Positions 1 through 12,800 of a DNA stretch of 64,000 bases are shown here, one piece after another. The translations under genes and the position numbers were made by a program. The DNA comes from Lagopus muta. Its lineage: Eukaryota > Chordata > Aves > Galliformes > Phasianidae. The notes beneath the pieces were generated by a model. It was not told where the DNA came from, did not search any database, and saw nothing but the letters and a program-made list of their open reading frames with translations. Each line of letters begins with the position of its first letter. Position 1 is the stretch's first letter. The DNA is taken from the NCBI RefSeq assembly GCF_023343835.1, contig NC_064434.1, positions 22,673,505-22,737,504 on the forward strand. Direction: 5' to 3'.

Positions 1-641
1 CAGGTTTAATTTGTCTCTTGTTCTAGAGTGGGAAGTTGATAAAAGCAGTCTGATAGAAAAGCACATTTGCTTACGGTACTTGCCTTCTATGTCGTTGTTC
101 TCCAGGAGCCTTAGCAGTTGCAACATTTTAAGTGTAACTTCAAAGATGCTAGAAAAACATGTAGCAAAAACGACTTGTTTTGTTTCACAGAACACAGCAG
201 TTCATTTTAAAAAGAGAAAGGAGGTAGGGCCTCAGATGTACTTTATTCCAAATGACTGTCTTGATTTTCATGAAGTTTAATATGCTTATGTATAAAAATT
301 AGCTAAATTCTACATTTTAATTTAAATTTTTGATTTTAATTCAATTAACTAAATTCTACCTTAATTTAATTTTAATTTAATTTAAAATTTTAATTTAATT
401 TCTTCTGCCATGAACAGTCCATATAAAGGCATTTGTTATTGAATTATATTGAACAAATACATGTGCTTAAAAAAGTCTACAAAACAATGGCTGATTTTTC
501 ATGTCTAAATGGACTTTAGGACTTGTAAGTATAAAGCATAATTTTGAAATTCTCTTTTGCGTTAGTGTTATATCATCTCTGATTGGAAGATCTTCTGTCT
601 GAATATGTGGTACTAAATCAGAATGTGATGGATTCTTTTAG
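1..641 (+). other. FBXO9 intron (3' part)
   Basis: No coding sequence recognised. The sequence upstream of the first visible FBXO9 exon is AT-rich intron and includes the TTTAA-type low-complexity tract listed separately. The upstream exon or exons and promoter lie outside the window. Confidence 0.7.
305..402 (+). repeat. AT-rich (TTTAA)n-like low-complexity tract
   Basis: Repeated ATTTTAATTTAA units, nearly free of G and C, with two copies of CTAAATTCTAC. It is an imperfect simple repeat in the FBXO9 intron. Confidence 0.7.
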
Positions 642-800
642 GCAGAGCTGCAGATGTTCAGAGCTCAGTGGATGTTTGAGCTTGCCCCAGGTGTGAGTTC
701 TAGTGGGTTGGAACCTCTGCCATGCAGAACATCGTCAAGAGGACCTGGATTAAAGTCTGTAGATGCCAGAGGGAAACAGGAGATAGCAAAAGAGGAAAAG
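642..800 (+). CDS. FBXO9: FBXO9 coding exon a (first in window)
   Basis: Acceptor TTTTAG, donor AAAG|GTACAA; 53 codons in phase 0. It begins [17 protein letters not shown] and matches the N-terminal region of vertebrate FBXO9. The ATG at 654 lies inside this exon (LQ-M-FRAQ). A shorter human isoform is thought to start near here, so that ATG could be used by an alternative transcript, but the open frame continues upstream to the acceptor. Confidence 0.94.
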
Positions 801-3800
801 GTACAAGAAACACATGTTTTCTGGGCCAGCGTCGTGTTGCATTTTCTCCTTATTTTGTCAATTATATTTCAATAATCATCTTTATTTCCTAAGATGAGGT
901 TTAGCATAGACTATTTTTGGCTTCTTTCCATCTCCTCAGTTCCTTTTGGGAGTGGATAGCTATCTGTTTTTGCAAAGCTACGAAGCTTTGCGAGGCATTG
1001 TCTTAGTTGCAAGTCAAACCCCTGCGTTAAGGGAGTCGAACTACTGAGCAGAATATAACCTTTCAGACAGTGAGTCATAGTGGGAGTACTGTGATCCTGT
1101 TAGAATTAGAGTTCTGTTAATTTTGTATGCTTGTATGTACCTCCAGCACCATTCTGTGATCTGGGTTAGTGGTGCTTTTTAACTCTTTTATAACCTGTCT
1201 GGATCTTTTTCTTCTTTTAAAAAACGACATGGAGAGATTGTTGTTTAGGAATTTGTTTCCGCTTGAATATGTCTTGACATTTTATTGATGGAGGTATTTC
1301 ATTCTTCTCATTTGTAGAATACAGTACATAAGATGAAAACAATTCTAAGTCAAAAGAAGTTGCACTTGTGTTTGTAATGAACTTAAGAAGTGTTCTGTGT
1401 AATTGTGCAGGCAAAAGAACTTTTCCTGAAAGCAGTGGAAGAAGAGCAAAATGGGGCCCTTTATGAAGGTAATGCAGAAGTCTACAGTGAATGCTCCTAC
1501 TGCAGAATAACAGACTAACTTCTGTTAACATGCAGTTTTGCACAATGATCTTAAACTGATGGCTAATTGTAATTTGAGAGTTCAATTATTTGGATAAGCA
1601 AACAAGCAAGGTATGAAAGGAATCATTATATCACAGATTTATGGTTGAGGTGAAGCTAAAGGGTGTTCAAGGAAAGGATTTCTAGCTTTCAGACAAAAGG
1701 TGAGAGTATTTTGAAATGTAACAGCACTGCACTGAATTTAACGCACTCTTTCTCATTTGAATTTTGTTTGTGACCTCAAAAACCAAAACTTCCTCATACA
1801 CCCTTATGAGACCTTAGTAACAAGGCCCTGTGCTGGACACAGATATCTGTCTGTGTGTGTTGGGACATCTGTTCCCAGACCACGCTTCTATTTGCTGACC
1901 TGGCCCGGTTCACCAGAACCCAGTGACATTTTAAGCCTGCTTCTGAAATGTGCTGATAGCTGACATTTGTCGAGCAGTCATGTGAAGCAGCTTCTTCCAT
2001 GTTCAAGTGCATTGCAGGCCTGGCTGTGAGATCAGATGTTGAAGTTGAGACGGATCTGTTCAGCTGAGGCTGCTGTGTTCCTCATCTTCACCAAAGGCTA
2101 CTACTTGTCAGTCAGCAGTGCTGATGTGTGCTCAAGGAAATAAGAATGCTTATTAGCCCCAAACTCAGGCTTCTCAGATTCATTAGTGCAACCAAAGTCA
2201 CCGTTAGTTAGGTATCAAGAGGGAGAATAGCCATCTTGCCACCAATTGGGAATCATCACGTGGGAATATAGAAAGACATGTAAATACACGCCTGATCTTA
2301 ATACCAGTGTTCTTCCTTTGCCTATTCCTCTACTCAATATTTATAGCATCTCTGGAGTGCTAAAGGGTGACATCCTTTGTCTGAGTGCTGGATGAAGTCC
2401 CACTTGTCAGTTTTCCTCTAGCATGCCATAAGCTTTTGTTAGCTGCATAACTTTTTGAACTGGCTGCTTTCCCCAAGTCAGGTTCCTCATTCTCAGTGTT
2501 CTGAGTGGCTCGCTCCTGTGCCTGCTCTAGTTTCCATGGTTGTACCACAGCAATGTTTGGTTTGTATCTGTTGTAGTTTTTTTTAAACGTGCAACCATTT
2601 TTTGGCTTTTTTATGTTGCAGTGTTATGTAGAGCTGAAGTGCCTGCAATGTAATGGATATGTAACATACGCTTGCATCTTCTTTCGTACTCTTTTTTTCA
2701 CATTCCTTTTGGTTATTTAAGACAGTAATGTCTAAAATCTCTTTGGCTTCTTGGAAAAATCTGTGCAACAAATGCAATCAAGACTTGGTAGCATTTTGCT
2801 GCAAAATTTTGTATACTCCATAACTGATTTTTTTTTTTTTTTTTTTAGCAGTTAAGGTAAATTTGTGAAAGCTGAAACATGTGAGATCTTTGTTCTGAAA
2901 AAGTATATGAAGCTTTTTGTTTTGACAGTGTTTGATTTGTTTCTCTTCTGCACTGAATTTAAGCCCAGTCAGTTGAGGCTTAGGCAAAGGAGTTTTCCAC
3001 TTTTATTTTTTTTTTTAGCACTTCTGGTTGAAGTAATCCCTGATAAAACCTGTGCTTTGATAAGCTGGTGTAGGCATCAGACTTGTTTAAACGCTGCAGT
3101 TTTTGTTTTCAGCCATCAAGTTTTATCGCCTGGCCATGCAGCTTGTCCCTGACATCGAGTTTAAGATCGCCTATACGCGGTCCCCAGATGGGGATGGAGT
3201 TGGAAAGCGGTGGTAAGTATGAAAATTTACTGACTGACTACAGGGGTATTGAGAGCTGAAAAAAACAGTTCACAGTCTGCCTTATAGCTGTTGGGACTCT
3301 GTGTCTGAGTCTTCAAAATAAGGGTGGGTTTCAGTTTGATATCTTATCATGGATGTAGTTAAAACAGGCCCAAACATAATTTCTTCCCCTATACGTTTTA
3401 AAACTCATTGCTATGTCTCCTTGTTACTGGTGGGGCTTTATATTCTCAGCTCATTTTATTAAGTTTGCTTAGTGTAAATATTTAAAAAGTGGCTAGAAGA
3501 TCATTGAGCAAGTCTGTGTCCCAAGACAGGGAAAGGAAGGTATTTCTTTAAATGAAATTAAGGAGAATTTTATAGTTTGTGGTTACTTGGTGCAGGCAAA
3601 CCTGCTTGTTTTGAAGGATTATGCTGTGATATACAACTTACATTTATATATGCCCAGGGAGGTGGTGGAGTCACCGAGCCTGGGGGTGTTCAAGGAAAGG
3701 CTGGATGTTGTGTTGAGGGACATGGTTTAGTGGGAGCTATTGGGAATAGGTGAACGGTTGGACTGGATGATCTTTTAGGTCTTTTCCAACCTTGGTGTTT

Positions 3801-3805
3801 CTATG

Positions 3806-3839
<34 letters not shown>

Positions 3840-6800
3840 TAGATAGATATAGATATAGATATAGATATATAGAATCATAGATATATATATATATAGATAT
3901 AGATATATATACATTCAAATATATATATGTAGATATATATATAGATATATCTCTATATATATATATTTGAATGTAGTAATGTTATCTTTGTAATCCTCCA
4001 AGTTTACTGATAAGTAGTGAGCATAATTTTTCTATCCTGGCCTTCTTTAGCTTGCTCCTGAAGTATTTTAAATCTAAGTTGGTAAAAAGTAGTTTTCCCA
4101 AAAGAAAATTTTCCTTATTGAAAAGGATGGGAAACACCACTAGGGGTCACTCTTCGGTGAATAAAGCAGAAGTAGGAAGAAGTAAATAATACTTCCTTGT
4201 CTGTTGTAGTTCGCAGCGTGAGAGCCATTAGTGAATATTACGTTCCATCAGTGATAATTTATTTCCTGCTTATGTTAGGCAACTTAAGGAATAGGATTTG
4301 TCTTTCTGTGGGATCAAGCAATCCTTCAGTTACTTGTCTTAAAAGAGGGAGCTGTGAACTCTCAAATCTGAAGAGAGTCTGGAATTGAAGTTAAAGGGGA
4401 AAAAAGAGGCTGTTACTATCATGGAAAAAAAAATCATTAAGGTTGAAAAAAATCCCTAAGATGAAGTCCAACCATCAACCCAACAGCATCATGGACACTC
4501 TCAGAGGGGTTCCAGCAAAATCTAAATGAGCTTGAAAGCATTGTTGTAACTGTTCTATTGTATGATAAAATGAGATTGCTTTAATATTGAAGACAGAAGA
4601 TCGATGTGGAGGTAAGGACATTTGTTGTTATGTTCTATTCAATATCACAGTGTTGGCATTCCCCTTTTCTAGCGTTGAGGATAATGAAGAGGATGGCAAA
4701 ATGGCTGATCTCCTGTCAGATTTCCAGCAACAGTTAACTCTTCAGGAATCTTCTGTCAAACTTTGTCAGCCTGAGCTTGATGTCAACCAAACCCATATCT
4801 CAGGTATGAGTTAAGATGGACTGTAAATGTTCAGAGGAAGAAGTTCTAGGGATGTTTCACTGACTTTCTGCAGAACAGTTATCTATTTCATTCTGAAGCT
4901 TCTTTTAAATAAGTGAACACAGTATCTCTTACCTTTATAGTTAGATGCAAAGCCACGCATGGCAAACTTGTCTTAATCCCACAAATTTTGTATGTAGAGC
5001 TTCTAGTACAGTTTTTCAGGATTAAGAGAATGCTGCTTAAATAGTAACTTCCAGAAACAAACAAACTTCAGTAAGTTTTTTCTATTTTGACATACTGAAT
5101 TGGTTTGTTGTGGATTTTCTTTGTTCATCTGTTTTAGTTTGCATCTATTTATTCTAATTGTAAGGTGTAAGAAGAAGGAGGCAGTTATTTTGTGAAGAGA
5201 TACGTTTGTGTGTTTTGTGCTTTTATCTGTCTCTGTATCAGATTCTTTAGAGCAAATGCTTTCAGGTTCAACTAAACCACATAACAGTTAGAAAGGCTTT
5301 TGAAGGTTAATGATTTTCAGTGCTTCAACTGCAGGATAGTCACCCATTCCTTAGACTTGCATAGGAGTTACAAATTGTAGAAAGTGTGTATAGGTTATGA
5401 ACTGTCTTAAAATCAGATGCCTCCAAAATATATGCATTTTGTACAGTTATCAGTTGCTCTTGGAAATCTGTTCTGCTTAAGGAAAAAATAAATATAACAA
5501 TCTGTTTAAGTCAAAACATAAAATGGGATTTCTAACAAGTGTGGCACTGTATGCTTGGGAAAACAGTTGTGGGATTTTTTTTGCAAGTAAAGTCAAGGTA
5601 TTGTAGATCATTACTATAAAATGATCTCAGGACATGTCATTTTTTAACATTGATCTTAATTCTTTCTAGTTTTATTGTTTCCTTTCCTGGCAGTCCTGTG
5701 TTGCATTATCTCCCTTATCTATGTTTTGTGGTACAGTGAAAACTGTTACAACAGTGCTACCTGCTGCAGAAGTTAGTAGGCTGGAGAGGATCCCTGTTAA
5801 TCATCACAGGAGTATAGTAGTCATATTTTTCTTAAGGGACTTAAGGGAAAATCAAAACATGGAGCAATGTGTTTAAAGCAACCAGTTCCCATTCTTCTGT
5901 TATATTTTGCATTTTATTAGCACTCATCATCTTATAATACTGATTCACTTTAGTATAGGACAGGATTAGTCCGCTGCCATATAACACAAATGGTGAAGGA
6001 AAGTGTAAATTCATTCATTGGGGAGTGACTTTCCATTGTATGTTGGGATTTTTTTGTTGTTACATGGCTAAAGGTTAGGACTCGACCATTCTTCACCAGA
6101 AATATTTTCCTACAGGGTGTGCCCAGTATTTGAAACTGGGTCTTAACAATCCCTAGTTCACAAGAAACGTGGAAATGTTGGTGATAAGAGATAATCAAAG
6201 GCTTTGACTGGTGAATGGAAAATGTATACTTGTTAGTGCTGCTAATACTAAGAATGTTAAGCCTTTGTATCTCCATTATCTACTGAAGAACTCAAATGGC
6301 CAGAAGCTGTTTTGTCCCTTGAAGTAATATCTACATCTGCACAACTTTTGTTTATAAGCGGACTATGAATTTAATCATCACAAATAAAGCAAATTTGTGA
6401 GTACTCTGTAGTGAAACATATAATTAATTCAGATTCATAAAACAAATAAATTCACTAAACCACAGACTCTACCCTGGTATTTACAGCTGGTTACTGTTTA
6501 ACGTACCTTTGTGCTTCAGTTCTTTTCTTCATTTGATCTCAAAGCTGTTATACTGAGTAAAGTCATTGAATGGATGTGGTATTACAGGTCAAGTCACAGG
6601 CACCAGAAAGCAGCAGTTGTTGAAAGTAAGTGAAGTGTAATTCCTGATGATAGAAGATTACACACAAGATTATATACAAGCAAGATAGAGAAAACTCAGG
6701 GAGGCAGCAAGTTATGAGAGAGAATTTTAGCTTCATTTCCTTGGGCATTCTTACTGAATTTCTAATTCTAGGAAAAGTATTGTATGATCTTTTAAGCTTT

Positions 6801-9800
6801 GATGGTGATTCTGTCATTGTATTACATTTCTAAAAGTTTTTAAACAGAGTAATAACTTTTTTGATCACTGGACCTGTACCACAAAATATAGAGTGGTGTA
6901 ATTCAGGTTTCACAGTGGATAGGTTGTTCTTAGGATCTTCTATCCAATGCTAAACCTGATCTGAGCCTGTCATACAGAAGTATAGTATGTACTGTAATGT
7001 TATACATTATGTCAGTTTGAAGAAAGTGCAGATTTATGGACGCTGTGTTTGTGCAGTGTGTATGTGGAATGTTTGGTATCATACCTTGGAGTTGTAGCAT
7101 TAGACAACGGGTATGTTTTATCGTATTGTTTTACCATAATTCACTTAACTCTTGATTTATTTTTTTTTCATTCTCTTTGTTACTTTTTTGCATAATAATT
7201 TCCTTGTTAAAGATATTTTTGATAGCTTCCTTGGCATCTGGCTATGTGGAAATGTATTTTTTTGTGGAAAGTCAAAACATCAGTTACTGAATTATAGATA
7301 AACTATTGATTTGCACAGCAGCATTTAACAAGAAATTCTGTTCTATTTGCAGCGTTGCCTCTGGAGGTACTAATGTACATTTTCCGATGGGTGGTTTCGA
7401 GTGACTTGGACCTGAGATCATTAGAGCAATTATCTCTGGTTTGTCGAGGATTTTACATTTGTGCCAGGTATTGTAAATAAGTTACCTAGAGGGAAGCTTC
7501 TCTGTGTTCTAGGAAAGATAAGAACTTCATTTTTTGTTTTTTGGTTTTTTTTTATGCACAGACTTTGTAGACTCTATGTGCAGATAGATGTTAAATCCAT
7601 ATAACAAAACTTTCTGTATAGGAAAAGTTGGGTTGTTGGGTTTTTTTGGTTTTGCATTTAGGCCGCTAATATGTAGGACCATGTTATGCTTTTTCTTCCC
7701 GAGGAGAGTCCTATATTATGTTCCCCACAGAACTCACCAACTTTAGAGTATGTCAGTAGTAAGCATCTCACATGGCTACTCTGAAAATAATGCCTCTTAT
7801 GCCATGGGCCAGCACAACATCCAAAATAAGAAGCAGATGTTGATAGTATGGCAATAGAAGGTGAACCTTCCTGCCAGTATCCTCTTCCATTTTGTTGCCA
7901 TGTGACAGATGGCAGCAGAAGGGCAGTCTGACAAAACAGTGTCTGACATGGAAGTGCCTGTAAAGCAAAGGTGCGTCATAGAATTCCTCCATGAGGAAAA
8001 AATGGCACCTGTTGACATTCATCTGCACTTGCTGAACATTTGTGGAGATCAAACAGTGGATGTGAGTGCAGTGAAGGTGTGAGTGGTGTGTCTCAGCATT
8101 GATGACAGTGACATGAAAGACAAGCCACATTCTGGATGGCCATGAAGATACTTACTAGTGTGACCTGCAGGCTTGCAAGCTCTTGTTTGTCACTGGCAAA
8201 AATGCATACCTAATAGTGATGACTGCATGGAAAAAAAGTTTTGTAGTTGAGAATTTCCTCTATCAAATAGTGTTTTTGTGCTCTGCTGCAGTTTCCATGG
8301 AAATAAATAAAAGGCCTTATATTCAGAAGAACCTAAGTACTTCACTGTCGTAAAAGTTGCTAAAAGTCTTATTTATTCTGCCTTATTTGAAAAAGCTGCA
8401 GAATCTCCAAAACAGTGCTTCTTGCGTTGTCATCCTCATCTTGCTGCACAGAGAAATGCCAGGCTGTTCAAGTGTTGTTGTGTACTTGGCTGAAAATCAC
8501 ATTGTGTTCTTGGGTTTTCCAGGGAGGAGGAAATGGCTTTCAAGTGCTCGAGGATTCAGGCAATGAATTATTCCAAGTTATGCTACAGTATGAGCAACAG
8601 GAGTTCAGGAGTGTTTCTTTAAATTGCATTCAAACAAAAAATGGAGTTTGTTGCTCTGATACATAAAAGATAAGGATTGCAGGAAAGTTTTGACTTTTGC
8701 TTTTTTCCCCTCATTTTTTTTCCAGAGATCCTGAAATCTGGCATCAAGTCTGTCTGAAAGTATGGGGCAGGAGCTGCAATAAACTTGTTCCATATTCTTC
8801 CTGGAGGGAAATGTTTTTGGAAAGGCCTCGTGTTCGATTTGATGGTGAGGTTTACTTCTGGAAACATTGCATGTAACTGTGACAGAGCAATCAGATGGGT
8901 TTTGTGTTTATGATGTTGTTAGAAGTTTTCTGAATTTACTGAGGCTGCCTGGATGTGATCCTGGGCAATCTGCTGTAGGTGTTGCTACTTGAACATGGGA
9001 TTTGGACCAGTGACCTCCAGAGGTCTCTGCCAACCTCAGCCATTCTATGATTCTGAATTGGGCTTTTGAATCTGTAGCCTATCTGTAAAGACAAGAGGGG
9101 AGGTCTAGGGGACCAAAATAAAAACTTTGGTGTATTTAAGTTACTAAAACTCAAAAGTTTTGGATTATCAGTTCTTTATCTTATTTTATGTACTTCATTT
9201 TTGTTCATATACTTATTTCCTTCATTTCTATAGGTGTATATATCAGCAAGACAACATACATACGCCAAGGAGAACAATCTCTTGATGGTTTCTATAGAGC
9301 GTGGCACCAAGTAGAATATTACAGGTAGAACTGTAGTACAATGAGTGAGTGAAATGTTTCTCTCTCTTAAGTTCTTGAAATCCAGCCCTTGATATGGCAA
9401 ACGTTAACCAGTCTGTAAATCATGGTGGAAAATTACTCTGTGTAAAGTTATATGTAAATGTTTTGAGAATAGGTCTTAAGAAAGGGGATTTATTGCAATT
9501 TAGAAACATATTTCATCTTCAGTTATACTGCTTCTTGTGAATAAGAGTTAAGCAATAATATTGCTATCAATCATACACAGATTTCTTCCCTGAGGTTTTT
9601 TGCTTTAAATTTCTGAAATAATAATACTTTTTAGGAAAGGGAAAACAAATGATTATACATCATTTTTAATCAGTTGTAAGTAATCAAGAGGCTGGGCTTT
9701 CTCAGTGTTTTCTAATACCTTGCCATTTGTTCCTCTGGCTGTTTTTCTGTTGTCCTTCATCCTGCTTTTCACCAGGTTTTTGTGTTGTTCTGCTGTCCCT

Positions 9801-12800
9801 TCTGAGGCTGGAAATGTTAATAGAAATTGTTGAATCTCTTGGCTGTTTATAGTGTCTCACAAACACTGAGGTGGTATCTGAGTAGTGTAAAAGTTGATCA
9901 AATCCTGGAACCTGAAAAAGACCATATGACATTGTCCATTCAGTGCTAACATTGTAATTGAGAGTTTACCGTGTTTGTCTTAAAGCATGCTGGGGGAGAA
10001 ACTTACCTGAGGTCAGGTTGATTCAGGGTAGCCTGTTTGCTTTGTTGAGAAGTGGCAGAATTTGTCTTCCTGCATAATTCTTCATTCCTTGATCTTTTAA
10101 CCTTCAAAGCTGTACTTTTTCCAATCTCTTCTGCTGTACTGTATGAAGAAATAAGCTTTCAAATCTTATTTCCTATAAAGTTTCATATTCCTCTGTGATT
10201 TAAAATAAACGTATGTTTATATTGTGTGATTTTATTTTTTCAGGTATTTGAGATTCTTTCCAGATGGCCAAGTTATGATGCTTACGACGCCTGAAGATCC
10301 GCAATCTATTGTTCCTCGCTTACGGACTAAAAATACAAGGTTAGTGAAATAGAATACCGATTTGTACTTTCCTCTTTGCTTTTTACATGGCAATTTCTGT
10401 TTGCTTTTTTCTCTAATTCTGTATTTGTGCTTAGCAAAATGAGGATAAAACTGTAACAATGTTCTTGTTGTATGGGAGCGACTGAGAACTGCAAGAAGTT
10501 TTGATCTTCGTGCCAAGATATCTTTCATTTTGAACTCCTGGTATTGTGTTTAGATTTCCTTTCAGACTATTTGACTTTAAACTTAGAAAGGAAGTAGACA
10601 GAAGAGTACTGAAATCACCAATCTAACAACATACCTTCTTTTGAAGGTACTATTTAGTTATTACTTGCTTTCTTGCACTTCCCTGACTGTATGGAGGAAA
10701 GGAAAGGCTCTGGTGGGGTTTGATTGAACTATTGCTCAGTTTCTTGTTGATGTTTGCATGAATTTTTAAAAAATACAGATAGTTGTTTGGGGCTTCAGAA
10801 CAGGCTTGAGCTGTTCACCAGAAATCTGGAAATATTTAACAGTACACAAGACGGAACAGTAAAGATCAGTTAGTCAGTCCTATGTATGAAAATTTAAAAG
10901 CATTTTTCCAGAATGTTTTCATCATTTCATAACATCAGTGAGCTCGGTATTTATTGAATGCAAATAATGATATGTTTCTTTGATTATGATATACATTCTT
11001 CTTTCTGATATTTGTGTTATAAGTTGAAGGCATTTGGGCAGCAAACATCTTTGTCCTTGATACTGTCTTCCTCTTAACCTTCCAGAATGGATGCAATCTT
11101 GCTTGGTCATTATCGCCTTTCCCAGGAAACGGACAATCAAACCAAAGTATTTGCTGTAATAATGAAGAAAAAAGAAGAGGTAGGTTCCTAAACAGATTAA
11201 AGAAAAAATAATTTGAGAGGGCTTTTTAGTAAGGTTTTTCTCAACCTGAATGTTTTGAAGACACCTGAAATATTTTAAGGCACCATTACAAATGCAAAAA
11301 AGGGTTGAAAAATAAATTTCATGTTGAAAATGTTTTAAAAATAAAGACAACTAACTGTGGAGATTCATCCTGCCTTTTTAGATCTGTAATAATTGTTATT
11401 GAGACAGATAAAGACTTGGTTCACATTCAGCAGTGGTTCTTCCCCCCTAGGCTTAGTTACTGCTGGTGTTTCTGTTAGGTAGCTTTAACAAACAGGAAGG
11501 AAGGGTTGAAGAAGTCACTTTCTGAAATCAATTTTTGTTTGTGTTTATATTCCATATCTTTAAACAGAACTAAATTAGTTAGAAGTGTTACCATACTTTA
11601 CAATGAGTTTGTGTAATTGGGTGACGTCCTCCATCCTTACCTTTCTGTGAAAACTTCTTCTATAATCAGCATCTAAATTGATGCATTTTCAAGGAAAACC
11701 AGCACCTACTTTTGAGGGTTTAACAGTCTGGTATCATACTTATTTAGGCCCAATGATAAATAGTTGCACCTTGTGTTCTTTCTGCATCACAAATCTCTTT
11801 TTCTTTGCACAGAAACCTGTTGACTACCACAAATACAGATATTTCCGTCGTGTTCCAGTACAAGAGACAGAGCATAGTTTTCATGTAGGACTTCAGTTGT
11901 GCTCCAGTGGACGCCAGACATTCAACAAACTTGTTTGGATACATCATTCTTGTCACATAACTTACAAGTAAGTAAATGCAGAGTAAGTCCAAGGAGGGAT
12001 ACTTAATTGTAGAAATTAATGTGACTGGAATTTGATGAGGCTTTAATAAAATGTTCTGGGAAGAGTAACTGGTCTTGAATTGATAAACTATAATGAACTT
12101 TACTTGAAGAAATCCCAAGATTTTGGTAACTTTTTTTTCTAATGGTGTGGGAAGTATACCAAGTAGTGGAACTGCAGTAGTTTAGTCATTTAAAGGATTT
12201 ATGCAGTGTTGGAAAGATATCAGGTTTCAGTCAGGGTTGAGTGACTTCAGTATGATGTCAGTAAAAAAGGTGTAGAAAACAAATATTTATTAAGATCTTC
12301 TTTTCCTTCGTGAATGTGTAGAAATGCTTTAGAAGATACCATTATGAGAGTCTCTGCACATGGGTGATAGAGTCTTGTTCAAATTCTGCTTTACCTGTTA
12401 GTGTGTTGGTGTCCTTTTAAAACTGGAATGAAGATGAGTATGAAGCAAAGCTAGGAGGACATGTACTTCCTGTTACTAGTGTTCAGAAATAGTTGTGGGT
12501 TTTTTTTGGTTGGTTGTTCTTCTGTTGTAAACATACAAAGTGAGAGCAAAAACTTGGCTGTATTTTGAATTCATGGTTCTAACTGAAATGAAAGCGGATG
12601 TTTTACTTCAAGATACGGTGGCCTCAGTGATATCCTGCACTATGTCAAGTTTCAGAACAAGTAATAAAAGCAGAAAGAAGAAGGTGATTTCCTTGTTATT
12701 AAAGTTTGCTTGCATAGAAGAGTGTTCTGTGTGGTGTGGTCTAGTCAACATTAGTTTGGTTTCAGAATGAGATGGTGTGCAAGACGCTTACATTCCAATT

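Noticed and set aside
11-280. 89-codon open frame at the left edge
   Set aside because: It does not match FBXO9's N-terminus, has no splice context joining it to the exon at 642, and looks like chance in intron sequence.
972-991. Perfect 8-base hairpin GCAAAGCT-ACGA-AGCTTTGC
   Set aside because: A short isolated palindrome in intron sequence, expected by chance at this scale.
1660-1690. GGGTGTTCAAGGAAAGGA, resembling part of a CR1 tail
   Set aside because: Only about 17 bases match and the flanking CR1 motifs are absent. It is too short to call.
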